A DNA stretch of 64,000 nucleotides from Chrysaora quinquecirrha (taxonomy: Eukaryota; Cnidaria; Scyphozoa; Semaeostomeae; Pelagiidae). Shown here in pieces: positions 32,401 to 38,902 of the stretch. The stretch spans positions 5,388,282-5,452,281 of the forward strand of contig JACTAT010000010.1 of assembly GCA_014526335.1 (NCBI GenBank), given 5' to 3'. The notes under the pieces are model-generated. The model ran no database searches. It was not told the origin of the DNA and saw only the letters and a program-made list of their open reading frames with translations. Position 1 is the stretch's first letter. Each line of letters starts with the position of its first letter. The position numbers and the translations under genes are program-made.

Positions 32401-35333
32401 ACACAATATACAAAAGACATCAATCGTCCGCACTGCCACTCCACGGCTCTGACTAATCCTAAGACCCGTGCTCCTAAAAAACGTACTCCTAAGTCCTATG
32501 ACCTGACAATGAGAAGAGGTATGATTACGGCAATACGACTTACCAAGCCATTAGTATGATCCAAAACGACTTTTGAATTAGCATTAGACGTGATTTTTCC
32601 AGTGCTTGATGTCAGCGGTCTACCCGCGATCCTTGTAACACCATCCTTATTGTGATGCTCGATGACCTGATTGGCTGGAACATGTTTTGTATTTCTTGTG
32701 ATGTTGAGATGGAAATCCAGGCCGAATGCATGGAAATGCAGATACATTGGCTTGCTGTCATGTAGGGATCTTCGTGCATCGGCATTTAGCTTTGCATTTT
32801 CATCCACAATAACTGGATGAACGATTTTGTAATCTGGAACTAAATAAAACAGGTTAACAAAAAAATTAGAGCTGCAGATCTGAAGGACTACACGGTTTTT
32901 TTATAAGAACACTTGGCTTCGATTTCAGCCTGCCTATTTCATATCTTTGAAGCGATTTTTCACTAACTTGCCACCCCCTACCCTTCTCAAAATCATATTT
33001 ACAATGCATTTCCAGGCAAGGGCTTTACGCTGGTATCTCACAAAGTTTAGGAGATAGCAAAAAAGTTTGACCCAAATTTTGGCCGATGTTTCTTATAAAG
33101 GCTGCTCGTATAAAAAAGTGTATACAAGATGAAGTCAAAGACGAATGCGTCCAAAATAATATAGGAGACTCTTAATAGATCAAACGATTTATTCATATAT
33201 AATAGGCAGAGCTAAGCCTATAGACGCTTCCGCAAAAGATGGCCACTGTTTTTGCCTACTGTTTTCATTAAGGATTTTCGAAAGGAGTTCTGGGAATAAT
33301 TTCCTTCGTTACGTATTTTACATAGCTGCATACATTAAATTCGTAGTTAAGGAAATTATTCCCAGAATTCCCTTTCGAAAAACCTTAAGATAAACAAGGG
33401 ATTGACAGAAACGGCGGCCATGTTTTGCGGAAACCTCTATTCTCGTTCCATCTCAGCGTTTCGGAAACTGTCCACATCAAATCCAAAAGGCCGGTTCTGT
33501 GTAGACAGAAAGAGTTCGTTTTCTCACTTGGAATCTTCACTTTTAAGCTCCATTGTTCTTCCTGCTGAAAGCTGATTGGTGTTCAAAACACAATGCCAAT
33601 TTAGGTTCTCTTTCTGACTGGTGCATTTTGAGCCAAATCACGTTCATACTCTGAGGAATGTCAGACGGAAAAAGCTTTTAAGTATGCCCGAATATGTTGC
33701 CACTGTTTATCGCAATTTTGAAGTTTTGTACTACTCAAAACTAAATGACGTATCGTGTTATGTTGTAGGAAAATCAATGTTGCAATTAAAACACCAATTA
33801 GAACACTCGAGCCTCAAATTATACAAAAATTAAGAAAATCGAGCCTCGATAAAAATAATCTGGTTCTTATAAAAAAAGAGTGTATTATAAATGGTGATAG
33901 CGTGTGAAATTTAAACGGGGTTAAATTATCAGTTACCTTGTGTAAAATCTTCAGTACCAAAAATACTCCTGAGTTCAACGGGTGTTAATCTTTCATGAAT
34001 TTCCTGAACAGAAAAATCAAGGTGAAACTTGTCATCAATGGTTAGGCCCTATGTCCTGGCCAAGCGATCAAACATTGTTGGTAGACTTACTACATGAGTC
34101 GTAGTTATCGCTATTGAAGTGAATTGCTGGACACTCAAACTAACTGTAGCGAACAACAACAACATCAATTCAATTCAATGTGATCGAAAGTTAGGGACTT
34201 GGGAAGCAAGTCTACATTGCTGGTCCAACAAATGTTTGATCGTTAGACCACGTCCAAAAACACTGCTGTCAAACACTTTAGAACAACGAAGTTGTTGCTA
34301 ATGCGCAAGCATGAACGCCTTGGTGCGGAGAAAATAGGTTAAAAACACCATTATTGAAATATGCGACGGATTTTTTCTCAGCGAGAAGAGAAATTCGACA
34401 ATACCTTCTGCAAAGCTTCTTCTTGTGTCTCTTTTGGGCCTTTGTCACCTTAGAACATAAAATAACAAATGAAAGTTAACTAAAATAAGTATATGTCATT
34501 CAGCAGTACCTCCAAGAGGGATCCAGCAGGGGGAAAGTCTGCACGAGTTCATGAAATCAATAATCTTTATTCTTCCATGTCAACAAGCACTCTAACAACC
34601 AATCGATGGACAAAATAGAGAAATTTATTCCAGGGGACACCGGAGATCGAACAAGGGCCCTCTCGATCCGCAGTAGGTCGAATGCTCTGACATTAAGCTA
34701 TATCCCCTTGAATTATTTCAGTTTCGACTTCACTTTTGTTTGCATTAGTACATGTTCCAAAAACAGTCGATGAACCAAAAATGGACCAAAATGTTCCAGG
34801 AGACACCCGAGCTTGAACAAGGGACCTCTCAATTTGCAGTAGAATACTATGTCGCTGAGCTATATCCCCTTGACTAAGTTCAATTTCGAGTCACTTTTTT
34901 CCTTATTGTGACATGTTCCAAAAACAGTCGATGAACCAAAAATTGACCAAAAATGTCCCAGGGGACACCCGGGATCGACCCAGGGTCTCCCGATCTGCAG
35001 TCGTATGCTCTAAAACTGAGCTGTATCCCTTTGTCTCAAATCCGTCTGAGTCAACTTTGATATGAATGCAAATAAGTTTCCAAACTTGTAAAAACGGCAA
35101 AATTGCTTCCAATTGCTAATCAGATAAACAGCATCACGAGGGGCTATTGTGTCGTCACGAGGGACTATTGTTACTATTATATTGAATATTTCTGATTTTT
35201 CGTACTCCAAGCTTTATTAAAGGTAAGTAATAAAAGCAAAAACATCGCTGTGATCATGTAACTACTCACCATGTACAGATAAGGTTGAGACACTCCCCAA
35301 ACAAATGACAAGCAAGATTACACTTCCAGTCAT
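5332..35333 (-). CDS. ADAMTS-family secreted metalloprotease, copy A (30 exons)
   Basis: Secreted, zinc-dependent extracellular-matrix protease of the ADAMTS type. I traced 30 GT-AG exons, each given in the domain entries below. Their lengths total 3902 nt, one short of a multiple of three. The deficit maps to exon 5. Elsewhere phases are consistent from the ATG (35331-35333) to the TAA (5332-5334), and the product is about 1299-1300 residues. Domain order: signal peptide, propeptide, basic cleavage site, metzincin domain, disintegrin-like region, TSP1, Cys-rich region, spacer, five more TSP1 repeats, and two C-terminal Cys-rich modules. Copy B at 47560-63801 is a tandem paralogue in the same orientation with the same exon boundaries. 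Orthology to a named vertebrate ADAMTS cannot be decided here. Confidence 0.9.
5740..6195. repeat. Degenerate short tandem repeat (GATAGCCCTCCACATTACT-like)
   Basis: Within intron 29 of copy A, about 20 imperfect units of AGATAGCCCTCCACATTACT and variants (TGAACATCCTCCAC) follow one another. The open frame here (6005-6196) is a repeat artefact. Confidence 0.75.
6590..6748 (-). mobile_element. tRNA-like SINE fragment
   Basis: On the minus strand it contains CTATAGCTCAGTGGAAATG (A-box-like) preceded by ATTTCATTGAACT and by a body including CTCAACATAGCCAAAACACA. The same words occur at 31258-31700, 24372-25135 and 58694-58860, so it belongs to that interspersed family. The B-box part is missing. 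Confidence 0.6.
7425..7790 (+). mobile_element. TA-flanked MITE, GTTCTTA family
   Basis: About 366 bp in intron 27 of copy A. The ends are a perfect inverted repeat of about 25 bp (TACACTCTTTTTCTTTTATA... and its complement ending AAAAAGAGTGTA), flanked by TA as in Tc1/mariner insertions. TGTTCTTAA/GTTCTTATAA words recur at least eight times inside. Close relatives sit at 31955-32314 (opposite orientation) and 37889-38247. It is non-autonomous. Confidence 0.85.
8288..8500. repeat. Tandem repeat, unit about 95 bp, about 2.3 copies
   Basis: The series AACGACTAGTCCAAGAATG, GTCTAGAGGTCCAGCCCCTA and TTAGAACAACACGAGGAGGG recurs with minor changes near 8310, 8390 and 8450, in intron 26 of copy A. 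Confidence 0.7.
8766..8944 (-). mobile_element. tRNA-derived SINE, second family (CTTCACCTTCA tail)
   Basis: The minus strand begins TGTGGCGTCGTGGTCTAATC, has a B-box-like GGGTTCGATCCCCAGCTTCG, then a body with CGATTTGTTAACTTAATACT and an end in CACCTTTCACC. Related copies lie at 17990-18139 (minus), 41973-42100 (plus) and 62398-62580 (plus). Confidence 0.7.
8977..9215 (-). mobile_element. 5S-rRNA-derived SINE copy
   Basis: The minus strand has the same order as the fuller copy at 52340-52592: TTGGCCAAGTTTCTCAGTCA, a GTTAGACAG step, GTCACGTGAGGTCAGTATCT, GGATTGGTGACTTTCCAGAT, then AACTCACTCTGCCGTCC and a tail GCTAGAAATAAC. The GGTCAGTATCTGGATNGGTGA stretch matches the 3' internal promoter part of 5S rRNA. 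Confidence 0.65.
9318..9813. repeat. (CAAA)n microsatellite, about 500 bp
   Basis: Tetranucleotide CAAA/TAAA tract in intron 26 of copy A, next to exon 26. The minus-strand frames full of Cys-Leu-Phe-Val through here are translations of the repeat. Confidence 0.9.
9826..15377 (-). CDS. Copy A exons 21-26: end of spacer and TSP1 repeats 2-6
   Basis: Exons are 15245-15377, 13599-13725, 12904-13114, 11561-11765, 10449-10613 and 9826-9963. They encode five thrombospondin type-1 repeats, with introns cutting through most of them. Start motifs: TKWGPCSKTCAGGTQTRKV, YPWSSCSKSCGRGIKTRRH, EWSACSTTCNAGIRTRKI, FSPCSKECGGGIMTPF and SYGDCVAKCDSGKRTMI. The six-cysteine spacing and terminal Cys-x-x-x-Cys (NTQACP, NTHACP, NLPAC) fit TSP1. 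TSP1 repeats usually anchor ADAMTS enzymes to matrix. The last two starts have lost the Trp/Ser core, so they are diverged. Exons 21-24 have counterparts in copy B. Confidence 0.88.
10697..11215. repeat. (ACTAC)n / CACTA microsatellite, about 500 bp
   Basis: Pentamer-like ACACTACACT/AGCTACACTA units in intron 24 of copy A. A ~95-bp stretch with CCACGACYATGGCTAAAC occurs twice in tandem (10885-10980 and 10955-11050). The open frame 10902-11204 is artefactual. Confidence 0.88.
11270..11400. repeat. Interspersed repeat, also present at 33635-33750
   Basis: CGTTCATACTCTGAGGAGTG, TTTTAAGTATGCCCGA, GTTTATCGCAATTTTGA and TTTTGTACTACTCAAAA occur in the same order and spacing at both places. No coding sense is seen. 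Confidence 0.65.
12130..12440. repeat. Degenerate MITE-like repeat with 'AATAAGCCCCC' words
   Basis: GGGGCTTATT/TAGCCCCC words recur and it ends near TTTACGGTGTA. Similar word-bearing segments occur at 29380-29490, 37252-37375, 47330-47415, 48425-48535 and 52070-52195. Ends often carry ACGGTA. Boundaries are uncertain. Confidence 0.45.
13755..15175. repeat. Long polypurine (GAA/GAG-rich) tract in intron 21 of copy A
   Basis: About 1.4 kb in which the plus strand is almost all A and G, including pure GAA runs (14290-14335, 14390-14420). The gene is on the minus strand, so the pre-mRNA here is polypyrimidine. Long frames rich in Phe/Leu/Ser or Lys/Arg/Glu across it are not genes. A similar tract fills the equivalent intron of copy B (49310-50480). 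Confidence 0.9.
15245..18726 (-). CDS. Copy A exons 18-21: end of Cys-rich region and spacer
   Basis: Exons are 18603-18726, 17578-17661, 16745-16905 and 15245-15377 (exon 21 also opens TSP1-2). Exon 18 carries the ADAMTS signature EVGCDMKMESGAV then DRCGVCGGDGSTC, which closes the Cys-rich region. Exons 19-20 give the cysteine-free spacer: ELFTIPKGAWEITVEEM, RYLGLKVGNSNELAYW and KIFIKGKIIDKIRIF, typical of the beta-rich spacer that binds substrate and matrix. All splice phases fit. Confidence 0.88.
15414..15998. mobile_element. TA-flanked MITE with CAGTTGACATCCGCTATCTC ends (pogo/Tigger-like)
   Basis: The ends are inverted: TACAGTTGACATCCGCTATC at 15414 and its complement ending CAACTGTA at 15998. 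TATCTCGAA words recur inside (15437-15445, 15510-15540, 15585, 15945-15960). Termini of this kind are known from pogo/Tigger-type DNA transposons, so cross-mobilisation by a pogo-like transposase is plausible. It sits in intron 20 of copy A and no transposase is present. Confidence 0.8.
16196..16665. repeat. Polypurine (GAA)n tract in intron 20 of copy A
   Basis: About 470 bp of A/G on the plus strand, with a pure GAA run near 16580-16625. It lies about 80 nt from the exon 20 donor. The equivalent intron of copy B holds a similar tract (50860-51495). Confidence 0.88.
17990..18139 (-). mobile_element. tRNA-derived SINE, second family
   Basis: The minus strand reads GTGTCGTCGTAGCCTAATCC, a B-box-like GTTCGAGCCCCAGCTACGGT, then CGAGGTCTCGATTTGTTAAC and ACTGAGTGAGATCTTAGAG. 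Same family as 8766-8944. Confidence 0.65.
19032..19597. mobile_element. TA-flanked MITE with TAGACCTTTTCGA ends and internal 30-bp x4 repeat
   Basis: The ends are inverted over more than 50 bp, imperfectly: TATAGACCTTTTCGACGAGG...GTCGGCGCGACA on the left mirrors ...GTGCCGACCTAGACCTCTTT ending AAAGGTCTATA on the right. Inside, 19424-19546 is a tandem array of four near-identical 30-bp units (GAGAAGAGGATTCCCTTATT plus CAAGATATCC). Fragments of the family occur at 17475, 58617-58705 and 61475-61535. Confidence 0.75.
19859..23531 (-). CDS. Copy A exons 13-17: disintegrin-like region, TSP1-1, Cys-rich region
   Basis: Exons are 23433-23531, 21897-22045, 21048-21114, 20480-20558 and 19859-19983. 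Exon 13 (HICQTLMCETQS, GTWCGQHK) is the disintegrin-like region. Exons 14-15 give the central TSP1: WCIFGECVRDG, GGWTEFSDYLPCNRPCGGGA, then NGGKACVGK. Its WSxCS core is changed to YLPCNRPC. Exons 16-17 (CPAGTKTFRQDQCA, ARPCVLICKTPS, EHGTVKDGTV, TGVCIDGVI) give the Cys-rich region. Exon lengths match copy B exactly (99, 149, 67, 79, 125). Confidence 0.88.
21430..21836 (-). mobile_element. GTTGCTTA-family MITE, diverged
   Basis: AGTTGCTTATTG occurs twice near the right end, which finishes TGAAGTGTAAA. The interior (ACACCTAAAGAACTTCAAAA, TTTCTAACAACAAGAAA) is the complement of the interior of the 42211-42591 element. The left end is unclear. Confidence 0.5.
22046..23432. other. Intron 13 of copy A, with a tRNA-like insertion
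   Basis: At 22193-22490 a ~275-bp insert lies between direct repeats containing GGTACCAACCTTACAT. Inside is a tRNA-like stretch, GTGTGATTATGACTTGTGCT then a B box CAGTTCGATTCTCACAC. A SINE with a long target duplication is one reading. The rest of the intron shows nothing I can name. Confidence 0.5.
23663..30987 (-). CDS. Copy A exons 6-12: cleavage site and metzincin catalytic domain
   Basis: Exons are 30833-30987, 30287-30370, 29216-29334, 28332-28363 (32-nt micro-exon), 27855-27951, 25180-25320 and 23663-23831. Exon 6 holds a basic, furin-like stretch (LKRSRERR) followed by the catalytic start, NMELMIVADVNMVKFYG. The zinc site HEIAHNLGLDHD (HExxHxxGxxHD, residues ~364-375) is split by intron 10. 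The Met-turn GIHIMA follows in exon 11. Exon 12 ends the domain (CLDDKP, LYGKIYDANKQCQLAFG), as in ADAMTS enzymes. All catalytic residues are present, so the domain looks active if translated. Phases join cleanly throughout. Confidence 0.92.
24372..25135. mobile_element. tRNA-like SINE with a palindromic CAACATGTTGG foldback inserted
   Basis: At 24372-24480 the complement of a tRNA-like head (GGGTTCAAATCCCATC) appears, and the matching SINE body (CGGCTATGTCGAGCCTTCT) resumes at about 25050-25135. Between them is an inverted repeat: 24420-24542 is nearly the complement of 24780-24902. Multiple CCAACATGTTGG palindromes lie at 24500-24530, 24795-24835 and 24908-25035. I read this as a foldback MITE inserted in a SINE; exact borders are uncertain. 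Confidence 0.55.
25321..27854. other. Intron 10 of copy A
   Basis: At 26625-26800 a GGAAACGTGAAA/GAAACGTGATTGACCATAT word recurs five to six times, suggesting another word-array MITE. At 25375-25790 CGGTTTTCGG/GGATTTTGAAC words recur. At 27530-27590 there is a tRNA-like TCGAACCTGGACTACATGAT fragment. No exon is recognised. Confidence 0.45.
28540..28928. repeat. (ATCAAT)n hexanucleotide tract, intron 8 of copy A
   Basis: About 390 bp of TATCAA hexamers, with a longer variant block containing CAACATCAATTTCGATATCG twice. The frames of alternating Ile-Asp or Gln-Tyr here are artefacts. A similar tract lies in the same intron of copy B (60856-61017). Confidence 0.92.
30434..30760. repeat. (TCAATCAG)n / TCAA tetranucleotide tract
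   Basis: TCAATCAG octamers grading into AATCGATC and GAATGAATGA, in intron 6 of copy A close to exon 6. Confidence 0.88.
31258..31700 (+). mobile_element. Two tandem tRNA-like SINE copies
   Basis: Two units carry an A-box-like TAGCTCAGTGGAAACGT (about 31390 and 31627) and a B-box-like CAGGTTCGAATCC (about 31432 and 31671), about 237 bp apart. Both are preceded by CTCAACATAGCCGAAACACA and GAGAGTTACTT. Lies in intron 5 of copy A. Confidence 0.7.
31779..31928 (-). CDS. Copy A exon 5 (propeptide), 1-nt deletion against copy B
   Basis: The exon is 150 nt, against 151 nt in copy B (62034-62184). Near 31893 copy A has ACGTCC (plus strand) where B has ACGTTCC. With the acceptor used in B (CAG|AGTGGG, exon start 31928), translation leaves the family frame and meets TAG at the exon end. 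The acceptor here is CAGAG: using the second AG (exon start 31926) removes two more bases and puts the rest, including FLISPIPSHIANVKRS, back in frame. Downstream of the lesion the frame is well conserved. Sequencing or assembly error is possible. Confidence 0.8.
31955..32314 (-). mobile_element. GTTCTTA-family MITE, intron 4 of copy A
   Basis: Reverse-orientation relative of 7425-7790: GCACTCTTTTTTATATAAGA on the left mirrors GGTTCTTATAAAAAAAGAGT on the right, and the interior carries AAGAACAAAATAAGAACAAG and CAAAGAAATGGACAGGCATG. The left end lacks the usual TA. Confidence 0.75.
32544..35333 (-). CDS. Copy A exons 1-4: signal peptide and propeptide
   Basis: Exons are 35270-35333, 34405-34448, 33937-34003 and 32544-32839. 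The ATG at 35331-35333 opens a 21-residue signal-peptide-like exon (MTGSVILLVICLGSVSTLSV) with a consensus donor. It joins KGPKETQEEALQK, then HERLTPVELRSIFGTEDFTQ. Exon 4 is the reprolysin-type propeptide: YKIVHPVIVDENAKL, YLHFHAFGLDFHLNITRN. Phases 1, 0, 1 and 0 fit. The start is supported by the signal-peptide fit and splice phase. Confidence 0.85.
32889..33122. mobile_element. TA-flanked MITE, GTTCTTA-like ends
   Basis: TACACGGTTTTTTTATAAGA on the left mirrors TCTTATAAAGG...CGTATAAAAAAGTGTA on the right. It is short (about 234 bp), in intron 3 of copy A. Confidence 0.6.
33635..33883. repeat. Interspersed repeat (as 11270-11400) ending in a GTTCTTA-family terminus
   Basis: The first part repeats 11270-11400 (CGTTCATACTCTGAGGAATG, TTTATCGCAATTTTGA). 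The end, GGTTCTTATAAAAAAAGAGT then GTA, matches the terminus of the 7425-7790 family, perhaps a truncated element. Confidence 0.5.
34632..34707 (-). pseudogene. tRNA-Cys pseudogene in intron 1 of copy A
   Basis: Recognisable as the tRNA-Cys sequence, but with a 4-nt expansion in the anticodon arm (GCAGTAGGTCGAATG on the plus strand), a broken D-arm and a changed T-loop. Confidence 0.85.
34798..34869 (-). pseudogene. tRNA-Cys pseudogene in intron 1 of copy A
   Basis: 72 nt with anticodon GCA still readable. The acceptor, D-arm and anticodon stems carry several mispairs (e.g. GGAGACACCCGAGCTTG on the plus strand). The next unit begins about 162 bp on. Confidence 0.85.
34960..35030 (-). pseudogene. 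tRNA-Cys pseudogene in intron 1 of copy A
   Basis: 71 nt: one base is lost near the variable arm, the first acceptor base is changed, and TAAAACTGAGC disrupts the D-arm. Confidence 0.82.
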
Positions 35334-35459
35334 CTTCAGGGCGTTTATCTCTAGAACTTTACAGAAAAATGCAATTACCTAGTGAAGTGCTGCTCGAAAT
35401 TCGAATGCAGTTCGAAGGAAGAGCGGTTGACTCCTAATAACCTTATGAAACTTGGAATC

Positions 35460-35600
35460 GTCTTTCACACTGAAATTTTCCAACCAGCTTAATTCAATCT
35501 CCACCAATCAGATTGGTGCAATTTATTGAACTGGCCAATCAAAATGCAATATTTGTTCGAATGGTATAATCAAAATATGTTTAATTATCAGTGTTCAAGA
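35460..35600. promoter_or_regulatory. CCAAT-rich segment upstream of copy A, repeat-related
   Basis: It lies 130-270 bp upstream of the copy A ATG and contains ACCAATCAGATTGGTGCAAT and GGCCAATCAAAATG. Similar words (TTTCACACT, ACCAATCAAATCAG, GACCAATCACAG) occur at 46530-46800, so it is probably part of a dispersed repeat. A promoter role is inference. Confidence 0.35.
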
Positions 35601-35867
35601 AGCATTATATTGTAATTCAATTGACTCTTCGCTGTTTGCCTTCGGAAAAGTGTGCCAAAAAGTGTTAGCGATTTTCACAGTTTCACACTTGCTGCCACAA
35701 CTCACATGGGAACGACGGTGAAATACTTGGAAGAAATCACAAGTTCAGGTCAGCTAAAAACATTTCTCAATAACAAGAAACACAGCTTTAAAGAAATTCT
35801 ACAATCCATTTAAAACAAATCAACAATTATTGAATACAGGACTGCAAAAGCCTGGCAAAAATGTTAA

Positions 35868-35939
35868 AGGGGGCATCCGGGATGGGACTATGAACCTCTC
35901 GATCTACTGTTGAATGGTCTAATGCTGAGCTATTTCCTC
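35868..35939 (-). pseudogene. Degenerate tRNA-Cys copy
   Basis: About 72 nt aligns with the tRNA-Cys sequence, but the anticodon has changed (CTACTG where the others have CTGCAG) and most stems are broken. A further 3'-half fragment lies at 36029-36064. Confidence 0.75.
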
Positions 35940-36118
35940 TTCAGTTCCAAGCAGCCTTTGTTTCAAGCATACGCCAATACGCCAATTTCAAGATGGATGA
36001 GGAACTCGATGCAAAAGGGCAAAACGCTAGGGGACATCCGGGGTGAAAAGAGACCTCTCCGTCTTCACTCTAACTTTTGTTCAAAACATGTGACGGACAA
36101 AAAGGACCAAAAAGTTTC

Positions 36119-36190
36119 AGGGGACACCCGGGATTGAACCAGGGACCTCTCGATCTGCAGTCGAATGCTCTACCACTGAGCTATATCCCC
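36119..36190 (-). tRNA. tRNA-Cys (anticodon GCA)
   Basis: 72-nt sequence identical to the copies at 477 and 844. All stems pair, U73 is present and a T5 run follows on the transcribed strand. It lies about 0.8 kb upstream of copy A. Confidence 0.94.
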
Positions 36191-36289
36191 TTCAATTAGT
36201 TCGCGAATTAGTTCACTTACGAGTCACTCCTGTTTCCATTCAGACATGCACTCTAACCAATTGGTGGACTAAAATGTATAAAATATTCC

Positions 36290-36361
36290 AGGGGACACCC
36301 GGGATTGAAACAGGGACCTCTCGATCTGCAGTTGAATGCTCTACCACTGAGCTATATCCCC
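36290..36361 (-). tRNA. tRNA-Cys-like gene with stem defects, probably a pseudogene
   Basis: Anticodon GCA and box A are intact, but two changes break stems. The T-stem base normally G53 is T, so the invariant 53-61 pair is lost, and the anticodon stem has an A-C mismatch. Its counterpart in the left duplicate (477-548) is intact. Confidence 0.7.
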
Positions 36362-36658
36362 ATGCTTACTTTGGTTGAAAAATTGATATAATTGCTGTTC
36401 AAGGTGCAAAACTTGATTGTTAAAAGGGACAAAAATCAGGGGTATAGCATAGAGGCACCACCGCCTGGTTTGAAGCAACGAATTTACATGAGTCTCTTTG
36501 GTGTACTGTCGAAAGTTTGTAACTCACTGAAATTTGCTGCTTATAAATTTCCCGTGGGTTGTTTGTTGAGATACTGTAGCGTGCTCTTCTCATAAAGCCC
36601 TCAACAAATGTGCCCAAATGAAAAGTGTTGATGGACAAAAAACGGACCAAAATATTCT

Positions 36659-36730
36659 AGGGGACACCCGGGATTGAACCAGGGACCTCTCGATCTGCAG
36701 TCGAATGCTCTACCACTGAGCTATATCCCC
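36659..36730 (-). tRNA. tRNA-Cys (anticodon GCA)
   Basis: 72-nt intact copy, identical to the one at 844-915. It has U73 and a TTTT within about 10 nt downstream. It forms a duplicated pair with 36290-36361. Confidence 0.94.
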
Positions 36731-37431
36731 TTGATAAAGGTGCAGGTGGAAAGAGATTTAAGAATAAAAACATCATGGTGGCTGGTGGGAAGAGACATCT
36801 AATCAAACTTTCTCGCGTGTCACTCTCCTGTTAGCGAGTTTCGGCGAGAGTTGGACGGAAAAACTGTTGAGGATATATCCAGAATACTTTCAATTTCTGT
36901 GCCAGTATTTCGATTTGTGGCGGAAATATCGAAGCGTTTCCATATCGTCGATGACGACGGGAAACTTGATTGCTACGGAGACGCTTTACGATGACATGGG
37001 AACGTATTTTGATCGTCACCGTCCATGGCGTCGACGGGAACAGATCAGAAGACAGTTGAAATCGGTTCAAAATTTTTGAAGACGCCGTCGCATCCCCGTC
37101 TCTTACGACGATATGGAAACAAGGCGTAAACTAATAACAAATTAGTTACTACAAACGTCATGTGACCTAAGGTTAAAATTTTCGTTATAGTTAATTTTTA
37201 ATGTCTGTAGCAATCGTCTTGACAAAAAAAGAACATAATATGCTTAATAATTTATTAAGCCCGCACTCTCTAATAAGCCCCCTCTCTAATAAGCCCCCCC
37301 TCTCTAATAAGTCTCCACTCAAAAACTTCTAAAATGAAATAAGCCCCCCTGGGGGGCTAAATAGAGCTGTTACGGTATATGTAAGAGAATAGAGTAAGAC
37401 GACTAAAAACTATCATCGTTATTTTTCTCAC

Positions 37432-37482
37432 CTTTGCTTCCTCAGTTTCGTTCTTTGACGGGCTCCCGCTAAGAAGTGAGTG
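37432..37482 (-). other. Exon-like island (weak candidate)
   Basis: 51 nt between a pyrimidine-rich acceptor (TCTTCTCTTTGCAG) and a donor (AAG|GTGAGAA). One frame is open (HSLLSGSPSKNETEEAK). In the phase copy B exon 24 would require (phase 1), it hits a stop. It may be chance. Confidence 0.2.
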
Positions 37483-37888
37483 CTGCAAAGAGAAGAGCAG
37501 AGCTTTAGGAATACAATTCGACTTATGAAGAAGACGTAACGACACTATAGCATCGTTTCCTTAATCCTTGTCCGTTGAAGTCAAGACATTAAGGAGCAAA
37601 GACAGGATCTTTAAGAACACTGTTATTTATGGAGTTCTCATTTATACTCATACGAAATACATCAGATGTTAGATTCACACATCAGTAACAGTAATCTAGA
37701 GTACTTTTTACAATTTTATTGTGCAAACATCCTATCCTAGCACAATAAACTTAGAAAATATTAAACTATCAAAATGACGACTTTAGTTAATAAATGACAA
37801 TTGAAATTAAATGTTGCAAAACAGAGCTCCACGAACAATGTGATAGCTCGTCCAATTCATGCTTATCTTTTCTTTAAAACAAATCGTA

Positions 37889-38247
37889 TACACTTTTTTT
37901 ATAAGAACCAGGAAATTTTTTTATCGAGGCTGGCTGTTCTTAAATTTTTTGACGTTTTTGAGTCTGAAATGTTCTTATTCTGTTCTTAATTCCTTGGTTA
38001 CTTAGATATCTATATTTTTAAATAAAGGTCTGGGGTGGAACTAGGTTTGTGTGAAAATGCAGCATTCTTGTTTATTTCTTTGTTTGCTTGCTTTTTACGT
38101 TCAGTCTGACTGTCTTACTTGCATATTTAGCTGATACTCTTAGGGCTTATGAAAAGGCCAGCCTCAGCTTGTTCTTATTTTGTTCTTAAAATCTGGGTAA
38201 AATCCAGGCTCGTGTTCTTATACGATTGTTCTTATAAAAAAAATGTA
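37889..38247 (+). mobile_element. TA-flanked MITE, GTTCTTA family
   Basis: Same orientation and internal order as 7425-7790 (GAGGCTGGCTGTTCTTAA, TTCCTTGGTTACTTAGATAT, AGGCCAGCCTCAGCTTGTTC). Confidence 0.82.
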
Positions 38248-38650
38248 AATCAAATTCTCTGTTTTAATAACCAGAGTAAAAGTTCAGCCCAACCAGACCG
38301 ATAACCTACCTAATCTGTGTAGCTACTTCTCAAAATTTTGATAAACGGGGAAACTATTTCTTGTGTTCCGAGTTTTAAATTTTTGACTCGCGGAACGCAA
38401 GGGATATGGATGGTGAGCCCTGATGGTGAGCATTTCGTTCTTTGCGTGGTCCAAAAACTATTTTTTCCTTTCCTAACCAAATATCTATGAAACTCATTTC
38501 TATTCCGTCACCTGAAGGTCTCTTTCATTACATGTTCGCACCCCTTCTATTTCGCGCCTAGCTACTTTTACCCTGGATACTAGACCCTCTGTGATGTCAT
38601 CTTATCAATTATGTACAACCCAGGAGCCTAGGAAGCTATAAATTGATATT

Positions 38651-38902
38651 TGCACTTTGTTTTCAATAAGTAACTGGACTTTCGGTCCAGCACCCGAAGC
38701 TGCTTAACGTATCTGGTCCTTCAGCCCTCACAGAATGACTGGGTACCCCCAAAAACTCTTTTTTTGGCTCCTTTCATACTGTTCAATGTAATTGACAAGT
38801 TTGCAATGATGTATTGTATAAAGAAAGCTATTTCAATCAAAATTAGAGCAAATCTCAGCCCTTAGCTGCTTATTGACCAGTTGCTTATTGAAAACAGTGT
38901 AT
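38651..38902. mobile_element. GTTGCTTA-family MITE
   Basis: TGCACTTTGTTTTCAATAAG on the left mirrors TTGCTTATTGAAAACAGTGT on the right, and GTTGCTTATTGA/AGCTGCTTA words recur inside. Confidence 0.6.

Noticed and set aside
36831..37079. Overlapping ~70-80-codon frames in both directions near 36.9 kb
   Set aside because: No recognisable domain or splice context. The sequence has inverted CGTCGT/ACGACG words typical of the local repeats.
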